A stretch of 64,000 bases of DNA, taken from assembly GCA_013349405.1 (NCBI GenBank), contig DUZS01000013.1, positions 23,026 to 87,025 on the forward strand, written 5' to 3'. This document shows, one piece after another, positions 12,302-21,594 of this stretch. The notes under the pieces are model-generated. The model was given only the letters and a program-made list of their open reading frames with translations, did no database searches and was not told the DNA's origin. Each line of letters begins with the position of its first letter. Positions within the stretch are counted from its first letter, which is position 1. A program made the position numbers and the translations under genes. The stretch is from Desulfuromonadales bacterium. Lineage in GTDB: Bacteria; Desulfobacterota; Desulfuromonadia; Geobacterales; Pseudopelobacteraceae.

Positions 12302-13150
12302 ATGAACAGAGAACTGGAAGTGATGATCATGACCGCCAGCGACCTACCGACTATTCCGGTGGTTGCAACCAAGGTCATGCAGCTTATTGAGAGTGAAAAT
12401 GCCACTGCGGAAGAGCTGTCAAAAGTGGTTGCCTCAGACCCGGCTGTTGCCGCCCGCGTACTTAAAATATCAAACTCCTCCTATTACGGCTGTCAGCGTC
12501 AGATACAAACCCTTTCGCATGCGATTGTTGTGCTTGGTTTTGGAACATTAAAGAGCCTGATTGTGGCAGCATCTGTCAAACAGGTGTATCAGCCCTACGG
12601 TCTTACCGAAAAAATGCTCTGGGAGCACTCCTTCGGGGCCGGACTGGCAGCACGCATCATCGCAAAAGAGACCCGTATGGCGAGCGAAGAAGAGGCTTTT
12701 CTTGGCGGACTTTTTCATGATATCGGCAAAATAATCATGAACAGTATGAACAGCAGCCAGTTTCAGGCTGTCATGCAGAGATGCTACAACGACGGACTCT
12801 CTTTTGAGGATGCCGAACGGCAGGTATACCCCTATACGCACGCTGAAGTCGGCGGGCTGGTCATTAAAAAATGGAACTTTCCCGACATGCTGATGCATGC
12901 GGTCTTGAATCATCATTCCTTTGATTTTGGAGAAGATTCGGATATGTTTCAGGTCAACCTCACCTGTGTGGTCGGCCTGGCTGACATGTTCTGTCATAAG
13001 GCCGGCATCGGCATACGTGAGCCGCACGACGGCTTGGACCTTCTCCACACAGTACCGGCACAGAAACTCGGTCTTACGGAACAGCGCCTGGACACTCTTT
13101 TGGCTCTCTTCACCGAAGCATATGAAAAGGATAAGAGCTTTTTTAACTGA
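12302..13150 (+). CDS. HDOD domain protein
   Basis: LPTIPVVATKVMQLIES...VVASDPAVAARVLKISNSSYYG...GLFHDIGKI. Confidence 0.9.
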   Translation: MNRELEVMIMTASDLPTIPVVATKVMQLIESENATAEELSKVVASDPAVAARVLKISNSSYYGCQRQIQTLSHAIVVLGFGTLKSLIVAASVKQVYQPYGLTEKMLWEHSFGAGLAARIIAKETRMASEEEAFLGGLFHDIGKIIMNSMNSSQFQAVMQRCYNDGLSFEDAERQVYPYTHAEVGGLVIKKWNFPDMLMHAVLNHHSFDFGEDSDMFQVNLTCVVGLADMFCHKAGIGIREPHDGLDLLHTVPAQKLGLTEQRLDTLLALFTEAYEKDKSFFN

Positions 13151-13215
13151 TTGCAGCACTACTGTGAAATAGTGTTATCGAGACCTTGAAAATTCCACTA
13201 AGGACACATTACCTC

Positions 13216-13722
13216 ATGATCCGCACCATTCTCACCTACCCAAACCCCGAGCTCAAAAAAAAATCCGCCCCGGTAACAGTTATTACTGATTCGATCCGGG
13301 AACTTGTTCAGGATATGGCCGAATCAATGTACGCCGCTCCGGGAGTCGGGTTAGCCGCTCCGCAGCTCGGCATCCATCAACGTGTTATTATTATCGATAT
13401 ATCCGGCAAAAACGAGCCGCCCGATCTGATTGTCGCCATCAATCCAAAGATTGTTCATGCTGAAGGTGATGCCTATGAAGAGGAGGGCTGCCTCTCCGTA
13501 CCGGACTATGCCGCCAATGTCAAACGTCGCGCGCGGGTGACCGTTAAAGCGCTCGATCTGGAGGGGGCTGAACGAACCTGGCAAGCCGAAGATCTCCTCG
13601 CAATTGCTTTTCAACATGAAATCGACCACCTTGACGGAATCCTGTTTGTCGATCATCTCTCCACTCTCAAGCGCGAACTGTTTCAGCGCAAAGCCCGTAA
13701 AGCGGCTGAGGAGAGAAGATGA
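13216..13722 (+). CDS. def: Peptide deformylase (ORF extends to 13186)
   Basis: GVGLAAPQLGIHQRVII, EEGCLSVPDY, AIAFQHEIDHLDGILFVDH. Confidence 0.96.
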   Translation: MIRTILTYPNPELKKKSAPVTVITDSIRELVQDMAESMYAAPGVGLAAPQLGIHQRVIIIDISGKNEPPDLIVAINPKIVHAEGDAYEEEGCLSVPDYAANVKRRARVTVKALDLEGAERTWQAEDLLAIAFQHEIDHLDGILFVDHLSTLKRELFQRKARKAAEERR

Positions 13723-14678
13723 CCGGCTGGCGTACCATTTTTATGGGAACACCTGAATTCGCCTGTCCGACACTACAGATGCTGATCGAGCGCGGGGAGC
13801 AGATAGTGGCCGTAGTTACCCAGCCGGACCGGCCAAAGGGGCGGGGTCAGAAGTTGATGCCCCCTCCGGTCAAGGAACTGGCCGAAAAAAATGGTATCCC
13901 CGTATATCAGCCGCTCAAAGTTCGTAATTCGGAGTTTGTTGAGGTCATCCGTGAGCTGAAACCGGATGTTATTGTTGTCGTGGCCTTTGGCCAGATACTG
14001 CCGAAAGTCCTGCTGGAAATTCCACCATACGGCTGCATTAACGTCCATGCCTCGCTGCTGCCCCGCTATCGCGGTGCCGCCCCGCTCAACTGGTGCCTCA
14101 TGAACGGTGAAACCGAGACCGGCGTTACCACCATGCTGATGGATGTCGGTCTTGACACCGGCGATATGCTGCTGGCGCGAAAAACCGCTCTGGATGAAAA
14201 CGAAGACATCAGTTCGTTGCATGACCGCATGGCGACAATGGGAGCTGAGCTGCTGGCCGAAACGCTTGACCGGCGCGCGGCAGGTGATCTTGTGCCGCAG
14301 CCGCAGAATGACGCCGACAGTTGTTATGCGTCGATGCTCAAAAAAGAGGACGGCATCATTAACTGGCATGCTGACGCCCGTTCGATCCACAACCAGGTGC
14401 GCAGCCTGGCGGTCTGGCCGGTGGCGTCTACCACAATAGGCGGTCAGGTGCTGAAAATCTACCGCACCCGCATCGGCAGCGGTTCCGGAGAACCGGGAAC
14501 TGTGCTGCAGGCGGCAAAAGGCCTCCTTGAGGTTGCCTGCCAATCGGGCAGCATCTTTTTACAGGAAGTGCAGCTGTCCGGAAAAAAACGTCTCGACTGC
14601 ACCAGCTTTCTCTCCGGCTTTCCCCTCTCCGCAGGCACCCTGCTCGGCAATGACCACACTGAGGATGAGCACCAGTGA
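13719..14678 (+). CDS. fmt: Methionyl-tRNA formyltransferase
   Basis: IFMGTPEFACPTL, VVTQPDRPKGRGQKL, INVHASLLPRYRGAAPLNW; overlaps def stop. Confidence 0.97.
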   Translation: MTGWRTIFMGTPEFACPTLQMLIERGEQIVAVVTQPDRPKGRGQKLMPPPVKELAEKNGIPVYQPLKVRNSEFVEVIRELKPDVIVVVAFGQILPKVLLEIPPYGCINVHASLLPRYRGAAPLNWCLMNGETETGVTTMLMDVGLDTGDMLLARKTALDENEDISSLHDRMATMGAELLAETLDRRAAGDLVPQPQNDADSCYASMLKKEDGIINWHADARSIHNQVRSLAVWPVASTTIGGQVLKIYRTRIGSGSGEPGTVLQAAKGLLEVACQSGSIFLQEVQLSGKKRLDCTSFLSGFPLSAGTLLGNDHTEDEHQ

Positions 14679-15475
14679 CTGAAACCCCCAAAACAGCAGC
14701 GACTCCGCCACGCAAGCGGCTCTTTGTCACCCTGATGGGGGTAACCTGCCTGATCGTCGTGGCCGTTATTTTCCTCGCCTGGTGGATACCGAACCGTGGC
14801 CTGGCCAACATTCACCCGAATCTGCCGCATATTGTCGGCGTAATCATGGTGGTGCTTTCCGGGGCGGCGATTCTTGGCACCGGTCTGCTGGTGTTGACTA
14901 CTGCGCTCGGCAAGGATATTTTTCTCACCCGCTTCATGCGTCTTGTGGTGATCAAGTTTCTGCTGCCGGTGATAGAATTTGTGGGGAGGGTGATTGGGCT
15001 CGACAAGGACAATATCCGCCAGTCGTTCATCGCCATGAACAACAGCCTGGTAACATCGCAGCGGATGAAGGTACGACCGGACCGGATTCTCGTGCTGCTG
15101 CCGCACTGCATCCAGTTATCGGACTGTGAAATAAAAGTGACCGGCGATATCCATAAATGCCTGCAATGCGGGCGCTGCAGTATCAAGGGACTGGTCGATG
15201 TCGGTTACAAATACAACATCGACATCTCGGTGGCTACCGGCGGTACGCTGGCCCGTAAAGTTATTGTTGAAAAACGTCCGAAGCTCGTAATTGCAGTCGC
15301 CTGCGAACGTGATCTGACCTCCGGGATCAAGGACTGCTACCCCCTGCCGGTTATCGGCATCCTCAACGAACGTCCCTTCGGTCCCTGTTTCAACACCGTT
15401 GTCGATGTGTCAAAAATTGATGCGGCGTTAAGTCAGGTCCTGGAGTACGAAAAAAATGTGGTTTCGAGCAACTGA
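14675..15475 (+). CDS. DUF116 domain membrane protein
   Basis: Hydrophobic N-terminus then LLPHCIQLSDCEIKVTGDIHKCLQCGRCSIKGLVDV; follows def-fmt. Confidence 0.8.
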   Translation: MTETPKTAATPPRKRLFVTLMGVTCLIVVAVIFLAWWIPNRGLANIHPNLPHIVGVIMVVLSGAAILGTGLLVLTTALGKDIFLTRFMRLVVIKFLLPVIEFVGRVIGLDKDNIRQSFIAMNNSLVTSQRMKVRPDRILVLLPHCIQLSDCEIKVTGDIHKCLQCGRCSIKGLVDVGYKYNIDISVATGGTLARKVIVEKRPKLVIAVACERDLTSGIKDCYPLPVIGILNERPFGPCFNTVVDVSKIDAALSQVLEYEKNVVSSN

Positions 15476-15489
15476 ACCGGCTCTTCAAC

Positions 15490-16944
15490 TCACCCGTTCG
15501 CAAGCATTTCACGCAGATTTTCCACCACGATTCCCTGTGAGCCCAGCTCATCGCAGGTAACCAGTTCAACCCTGCCGTCCGGACGTAGTTTATAGCAGGC
15601 GCTGTCATCAGTCAGTTTCGGAAAGTATTTCCCCCCGACATCCTCGTAGAGATCGACACGGTAAAGTTCCTCTCCGTTTTCCCACTGCCACTCGCCACCC
15701 AGATTGAGTATCCCGTCGTTCTCATAGACCGTTGCTGCTCCGTTCGGATTGCGGTAGCCGACGTAATATTTTCCTTCCCGCTTGTCGTACACAGCTGCGT
15801 TCATGGGCCACAATCTGTCACCGACCACCTCACTGAAGGTCCGCCCCTGAATGAAAAACGACTTGTCAGCCCTGCTGAGAGGCCACTCAGAGGTCATCTT
15901 GTCGGGGCTGTGGGTGAGAATCGTAGACTCTTTTTGTAATACCGTATACTTCAGGCGGCGATAGTCGGTATGAACAACGCTCCGGCGCGTTGCAATATCA
16001 TGAATCACAATCGCATCCTCAAAAGCCGACAATGCTTCAACGTAGCGTTGGCGACTCCAGGCCCTCTCAATATAATCGTTGATGTCGCCATACAGCACAG
16101 ATGCCGCTTCAAACTCGTCGGAAGAACAGCCGAGTCGCTGCGGGCGCCTTTCACTATAGAGCGCCTGCCACAATTCTATGTCATGCGCGGTATCACCGCT
16201 GAAGACCAGTGACTCCCCCGCAGTGCGGAATTTCACACCGATGCCCGGCACCCCATGCCAGACCGGGGCATTTATGGCCTCAATGGTGAACCCGCCCGGA
16301 TCGCGATAGATATTCCGGTCTTCTTCGTAAAACGTCGGTGACGAAAAGGGATAGAACTGTTCCGGCTCAACCCATTCACCATACTCCGGATCCTTGAAGA
16401 GCAACCGTGCCGTGCCGTTTTTTGCACTGATGACAATTTTTGCCTGCCAGGGGGGTACTGCTGCCCCCTGCGCATCGACAACAGCGGGCCTCGTGCCGCC
16501 GGCACCGGTATCCAGGGTGGCAATCCGGTATTTTGCCCGGGGGCCGAGTGTGTGAAAATCAATGTAATCATCATAGGAAAGATCAATGACCCGCTTTGCC
16601 TCGCTGTCGAGGCTGCTATAAAGGGCCGGACCGCTCGCGGTGCGCAAGCCATCGCTGATGGTCCCGGTGGTAAATACCTGAAGTTTACCGGTGATATCAG
16701 GCGCATAAAGGTTAAAGAGAGCAAGGTCGGTTAACCAGCGTTTATGGTCGTCGTGGCAATGAGTGATAATAAGCCCTCTTATGGCTTTGAGTCCATGACC
16801 GCCGATCTGCTGAAACAGGGGCGAACCGCAATCGACAAGAAAGCTGCTGTCACCGATGCTGATCTGATAACCGACACTTTTTCCCATAGCGGAAAACGGC
16901 CCATAATCTCCCAGTACCCGGACTAAAATTCCATCAGTAGCCAT
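15490..16944 (-). CDS. MBL-fold metallo-hydrolase-like protein, 484 aa
   Basis: IITHCHDDHKRWLTDLALFNLY (HxHxDH-like) and late GDTAHD motif. Confidence 0.75.
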   Translation of the reverse strand: MATDGILVRVLGDYGPFSAMGKSVGYQISIGDSSFLVDCGSPLFQQIGGHGLKAIRGLIITHCHDDHKRWLTDLALFNLYAPDITGKLQVFTTGTISDGLRTASGPALYSSLDSEAKRVIDLSYDDYIDFHTLGPRAKYRIATLDTGAGGTRPAVVDAQGAAVPPWQAKIVISAKNGTARLLFKDPEYGEWVEPEQFYPFSSPTFYEEDRNIYRDPGGFTIEAINAPVWHGVPGIGVKFRTAGESLVFSGDTAHDIELWQALYSERRPQRLGCSSDEFEAASVLYGDINDYIERAWSRQRYVEALSAFEDAIVIHDIATRRSVVHTDYRRLKYTVLQKESTILTHSPDKMTSEWPLSRADKSFFIQGRTFSEVVGDRLWPMNAAVYDKREGKYYVGYRNPNGAATVYENDGILNLGGEWQWENGEELYRVDLYEDVGGKYFPKLTDDSACYKLRPDGRVELVTCDELGSQGIVVENLREMLANG

Positions 16945-16956
16945 GTAACACCTCTC

Positions 16957-18942
16957 TCACTTTTCCGTCAGCCGCACAACTTTTTCCGGATCACACTCAA
17001 CTACGACCGTCTCGGCTTCCGAATCCAGAGGGTTGAGAGAAAAAATGCCGACGGGTATATCTTTGCCCTTGACGATGACCCGCTCCTGGCCGAGAATCGA
17101 GACTCCCCGGAGCAACCCGGAAGCAATGCCTGGGCGCAGTTTTTCCAGCGTATACTCTGTTATCAGAATTTTTGCATTATATCGACGCGTCAGGCCTTCA
17201 ACCCGAGCCCCCAGATTGACATGATCACCGATAACGGTGTAGTCCATCTTCTTTCCTTCCGCACCAATATTACCGACAATCGCTTCACCGCTGTTCAGGC
17301 CGATTCCGGAAAAGAGTGGCGCCCTTCCTTCCGCTTCCCATTTGAGACGTAATTGTTCAAGCCGCTTCTGCATCTCCAGGGCACACCGCACCGCCCGCTC
17401 GGCATGGTCATCCTGTTTCATGGGGGCGCCCCAGAACACGACTATCGCATCACCGACAAATTTATCGAGAATTCCCTCCCACTTCAGTACGATATCAGTC
17501 ATCGCTCCCAGGTATTCATTGAGTATTGCGACCACTTCCTCCGGTTGATGATTTTCAGAATAGACGGCAAATTCTACAACATCTGAAAAAAGAACAGTTA
17601 CTTCACGCTTCTGTCCGCCCAGTTGGGCCATTTTCGGGTTGCGGATCATCTCGTCAACCAGGCGTTCTGTGACATAACTGGAAAACATGGCCCTGATTTG
17701 ACGAGACTGCTTTTCTTCGAACAGAAGCTTAGTTACCGTTTGTGTCGTTACAATAGCCATCATTGTTGTCAGCGGATAGATCAGTGAAAGCCAGATTCCT
17801 CCCAGGCAGGCTATTTCTGAGGCGATAATATACGCTGCCACGAACGAAAAGCCGACGACAACGCCGTTGCGAGCGGACAGCCGTGGCAAGAGAAGCGATA
17901 ACAAAATAGAGGTAGACAGTATAACTGCCAGTTCAACGACACCGGGGCTTTTACGCATGAATCTGTTGGTGAGAATATTTTCAACAACAGTGGCATTTTT
18001 TTCAACACCCGGCATTTCTGCTGAAAACGGTGACACTTTTTGATCGTAGGTTGCCAGTGCGGAGGTGCCTATCAGCACAACCTTACCGGCCAAAACCTCA
18101 CTTTTAACCTGGCCGCTCAGTAGATCAGCCGCGCTGATATAGGGAAAGCTCCCCTCGGGACCGTAGTAGTTGATCAGAACCCGGTTTGACAGGTCGGTCG
18201 GAATAAAACGCTCTCCGAAGCGTATATTTGACCCACCATACAGGCCAAGATCCTCCTGACGCAATCCCTGGGCCAGGCGAGCAATCTGCAACGCCAGTGA
18301 GGGATAGGCGTCATCTCCATGGTTGACCGCCATAATCTCCCAGCGCATGACGCCGTCCATATCGGGGTGTGACGTAACATGCCCCAGTGCGGCAGCAGCA
18401 TGCGCAATAGCGGGTCGTGGTGGGAGTGGCCGCACTCCCTGAATAGCCCACTGTTTCCAGGGGATGCCCGGAACTGTTTTTACCTCCATAAAGGCGGCGT
18501 CCCAGAGCAGATCGTTCTGTTCCGCAGTCGGAGGAGCGGTGCCTTTGGCCACATCGGAAAAAGCCACCGGCAGCACGGCATTACCGGCAGCCTTGACAGC
18601 GGCTGCAAGTGCAGCATCTGCTTCGGGGCTCTCCGGCTCACTGAAAAATATATCGATACCGATTGTACGGGGGTGCCCGGAAGAAACCGCTTGCACCAGA
18701 CGCGCTGTTACCGTTCGGCTCCATGGCCAGCGGCCATATTCTTCAAGGCTTTTTTCATCAATGGCAACGATGACGATATCATTCCGACGGGGTGACGGTC
18801 GCAGCTGTTCCCGCAAACGCATCCGCAGATCGTAGGTTTTGCTTTCCAGATGTTCACGGATAACGGCGGGGTCCTGCCACTGTGCGAGGAAAGCCAGCAG
18901 AGTAGCGATCAGGGCAACAATATAAAAGGGGCGGTTCTTCAT
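16957..18942 (-). CDS. CHASE2 sensor / class III adenylate-guanylate cyclase
   Basis: CHASE2-like extracytoplasmic N-terminus (VAIDEKSLEEYGRWPWSRTVTARLVQA...IGIDIFFSEPE), TM helices, cyclase core VTVLFSDVVEFAVYSE, LNEYLGAMTDIV, FVGDAIVVFWG. Confidence 0.92.
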   Translation of the reverse strand: MKNRPFYIVALIATLLAFLAQWQDPAVIREHLESKTYDLRMRLREQLRPSPRRNDIVIVAIDEKSLEEYGRWPWSRTVTARLVQAVSSGHPRTIGIDIFFSEPESPEADAALAAAVKAAGNAVLPVAFSDVAKGTAPPTAEQNDLLWDAAFMEVKTVPGIPWKQWAIQGVRPLPPRPAIAHAAAALGHVTSHPDMDGVMRWEIMAVNHGDDAYPSLALQIARLAQGLRQEDLGLYGGSNIRFGERFIPTDLSNRVLINYYGPEGSFPYISAADLLSGQVKSEVLAGKVVLIGTSALATYDQKVSPFSAEMPGVEKNATVVENILTNRFMRKSPGVVELAVILSTSILLSLLLPRLSARNGVVVGFSFVAAYIIASEIACLGGIWLSLIYPLTTMMAIVTTQTVTKLLFEEKQSRQIRAMFSSYVTERLVDEMIRNPKMAQLGGQKREVTVLFSDVVEFAVYSENHQPEEVVAILNEYLGAMTDIVLKWEGILDKFVGDAIVVFWGAPMKQDDHAERAVRCALEMQKRLEQLRLKWEAEGRAPLFSGIGLNSGEAIVGNIGAEGKKMDYTVIGDHVNLGARVEGLTRRYNAKILITEYTLEKLRPGIASGLLRGVSILGQERVIVKGKDIPVGIFSLNPLDSEAETVVVECDPEKVVRLTEK

Positions 18943-18948
18943 TCGGTA

Positions 18949-19713
18949 CTAAAAATTAACTCCGATGTTCACGGCGCCTGGTTTTGGCGGCGGCGGCTGC
19001 TGACGATCGAATTTCGGAACAACCGGAATCGGCGTTACTCCGACAGTGCCGTAAATAGCTACGCGCGGCACCGTATCAGGCAGCTTGATTTCTGCGCCGG
19101 AGGTGCTGGTATCACGCTTCAGCTTTTCCAGTTCTGCCGGAGAGAGCTGTGTGGGCGTCGGCATCGGCTGGCCAGCCATAACAAGAATCGTTTCGCCCGG
19201 CGAAAGCTTGACGGTTGCCGCTCCTTCCCCATCCTCCAGTTTACGTACATCAACGATCCCTTCGAGGCAGGTCACTCGGGTAAAGGCTTGACCGTTCAGG
19301 ATGCCGACTTCAAAAAGGATCACCGTTCCCCTGGCCGCTGCAACAACCGTTGGGGTTTTGACTTCAAATTTCGTTTTTCCCACGACGGCGCGCATTTTGC
19401 CATCAAGCAGATTAAACAGGGACTTACCCCGATCAGTCCGTGAGTGAATAAACGTCTCGACACTCATACGGGACTTCTCTGCCAGCGTCAACACACTGTC
19501 GTCAATAAACAGGAGCTTGACCCTCCCTGCTTCAGGAGTTGCAACAGTATCCTGAAGCTCTATCCCGAGTTTCGGCTGCGCATCAAGCTTTTGTGTGCCC
19601 CGCTCGACCGTGGCTTTGCCACGCACCGCCACAACAGATGCCACCGGTTCGGCATGTGCAGCTACGACGGCAAAAAAAAGTCCGCTGCAAAGTGCTGTAA
19701 TAAGTGATTTCAT
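18949..19713 (-). CDS. FecR-domain exported protein (ORF extends to 19776)
   Basis: Signal peptide MKSLITALCSGLFFAVVAAHAEP; VRGKATVERG...VKTPTVVAAARGTVILFEV...VTCLEGIVDVR. Confidence 0.88.
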   Translation of the reverse strand: MKSLITALCSGLFFAVVAAHAEPVASVVAVRGKATVERGTQKLDAQPKLGIELQDTVATPEAGRVKLLFIDDSVLTLAEKSRMSVETFIHSRTDRGKSLFNLLDGKMRAVVGKTKFEVKTPTVVAAARGTVILFEVGILNGQAFTRVTCLEGIVDVRKLEDGEGAATVKLSPGETILVMAGQPMPTPTQLSPAELEKLKRDTSTSGAEIKLPDTVPRVAIYGTVGVTPIPVVPKFDRQQPPPPKPGAVNIGVNF

Positions 19714-19714
19714 A

Positions 19715-21004
19715 TCAGTACCTTCCCTGGAAGAGGATGCTGGTGATTCCCCTGGTGTATTCGTATTCAGGAACATTTGAAGAATTTATGGTGTGGTAAT
19801 AACCTACCGAAACGCCTACCTGTTTATATGCCTGCCAGGTGAGAGAGGCAGAACCGGTAAACGTTGTATCCGAACGGAGTACCGTTGATCCGGCCTGGAT
19901 GGCGTCATAGTCTATGCCGACCAGATCTGCAGAAACGTCAAGCAGCACTTTATTCGACAGAGAAACAGCAACTCCTGCCGTCCCGCGATGCGCGGTCGAA
20001 CTCCAGGCACTGACATCGGCTAATTCCCGCTCGAATGAGTAGCCGAGGCACAGGTTGACGGTTTCAGTGATACGTTGGTTGTGGCTGAGCAAAAGGACGT
20101 GGGTCACGCCGTTCCGTTCGCTGTTGGTGGGATAGAGAGCTGAATTTTTGAAGGTCGAGTCACGAAAGGTGTAATCAAGTTTGGTCTCCATGCCTTCCTT
20201 GAGTGTTATCAGTGCGCCGGGTGTCACAGTAACGTCATTCATATACTGATTGCCGCCCAAAGAAATCGCCTCGAAGCCGCCGCTTATTTTTACCTGTACG
20301 AGTGGGGAAAGCTTGCGCCGGTAGCTGACGTCAAGGAGGTTTTGGGTAAGATTGAAGTCGGTTAGATTGAAATGAACTGTTTGATAGAGTGAATAACGAC
20401 CGCTCAATTCCTGCGTGCTGTCACGGTACGCTGTGCCGTTGAGACCAAGATTGAATACTGCCCGCGTGTCGCCCTGCCGATTAACTCCAACCGGAAGCTG
20501 TACATTGTCGGCAACAAGCGGCACGTTGGAATCATACTGCAGACCGCTCATCAGGGTAATTCCCCACCGTTTACCGCCGCTCTGACTGCGAATGCCGGCA
20601 AGATAGGCCTCCGCCGCAGTTTTCATCACGGGATCAGGATTTCTGGCCAGCAGATTCTCGAAGTAATCGCCGGCTTCATCATACATGGTGCGTTTGTAGT
20701 AGAGTGTGCCCAATTCAAAGTTGATCCGCGGGTTTCCCGGTTCGCGGTTCAGCGCCGCTTTCAGGGCTGACTCAGCGCCCGGATCACCGGCCCGGTTGAG
20801 GGCGATGGCAAGATAGAGAGACGCTTCCTGGTCCGCAGGATGCTCGGCAAGGGCCGCGCGGAACTCTTCCTGGGCGAGAGCGACGTTATCGCCATCCAGC
20901 GCCGCAACACCACGCGCCATACGCTTTTCAAAATCGGCCTCGGTGGCAAAAGCGGAGGTTGAAAGACAACAAAGTGTACCAAGTAGTATCAGTTTTCGGA
21001 ACAT
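19715..21004 (-). CDS. TPR N-terminal / outer-membrane beta-barrel C-terminal protein
   Basis: Signal peptide MFRKLILLGTLCCLSTSAFA; TPR repeats; C-terminal half of alternating amphipathic strands ending in aromatic GITSILFQGRY. Confidence 0.75.
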   Translation of the reverse strand: MFRKLILLGTLCCLSTSAFATEADFEKRMARGVAALDGDNVALAQEEFRAALAEHPADQEASLYLAIALNRAGDPGAESALKAALNREPGNPRINFELGTLYYKRTMYDEAGDYFENLLARNPDPVMKTAAEAYLAGIRSQSGGKRWGITLMSGLQYDSNVPLVADNVQLPVGVNRQGDTRAVFNLGLNGTAYRDSTQELSGRYSLYQTVHFNLTDFNLTQNLLDVSYRRKLSPLVQVKISGGFEAISLGGNQYMNDVTVTPGALITLKEGMETKLDYTFRDSTFKNSALYPTNSERNGVTHVLLLSHNQRITETVNLCLGYSFERELADVSAWSSTAHRGTAGVAVSLSNKVLLDVSADLVGIDYDAIQAGSTVLRSDTTFTGSASLTWQAYKQVGVSVGYYHTINSSNVPEYEYTRGITSILFQGRY

Positions 21005-21019
21005 GGTTCCTCCTGCATT

Positions 21020-21556
21020 TTATTGAATGGTAGTGGTAAGCGTCGGAGAAAGTGAGATTACATTGGTATCGGTGGCAAGCATGTCATAGACTAATGCACC
21101 GATGGTAGTGAAAGCCTGAAACGTGAGCAACTTGAAATCACCGGCTACCGGTTTTGTTCCGTCTGCTACCTTCAGGTGAATAGTAATCGTGTCGGATGCG
21201 GAGAATCCGGCCGCTTCAATCGCGTAGACAGCCAATTCGGCAGGGGCTGTTGTCGTAGCGCGGATGAACGTAGCGCCCGGAAGGGCCTGATTTCCTGGTA
21301 CGGTGCTTGTTATCTCCACTGTGGCGGCAGAGTCAACGCTTCCATCGGCTTTGAACGTCGGTGTGACGCCGGCTGGTACGGTAATCGACAGATTTATTCC
21401 GGCAATTCCTGCACCGCTGTTTGACAATGCCGCCGATTTAATGACTGCCTTGATGGTTCTGCTGTTCACCGCCGGTGATGATTGTGTGCCGGAGCCGCAT
21501 GCTGACAGCAGTGCAATGGAAAGCAGCATTACCATACCATTTTGTAGCTTTTTCAT
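21020..21556 (-). CDS. Putative lipoprotein, possible cohesin-like beta-sandwich (ORF extends to 21598)
   Basis: Lipobox MKKLQNGMVMLLSIALLSACGSG; INLSITVPAGVTPTF...IHLKVADGTKPVAGDFKLLTFQAF. Confidence 0.55.
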   Translation of the reverse strand: MKKLQNGMVMLLSIALLSACGSGTQSSPAVNSRTIKAVIKSAALSNSGAGIAGINLSITVPAGVTPTFKADGSVDSAATVEITSTVPGNQALPGATFIRATTTAPAELAVYAIEAAGFSASDTITIHLKVADGTKPVAGDFKLLTFQAFTTIGALVYDMLATDTNVISLSPTLTTTIQ

Positions 21557-21594
21557 AGTCCCTGTTCCTCCATAATACAAAATTTTTCTATTCA

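Noticed and set aside
12548-13159. 203-aa ORF antisense to the HDOD gene
   Set aside because: Shadow ORF with no domain signature.
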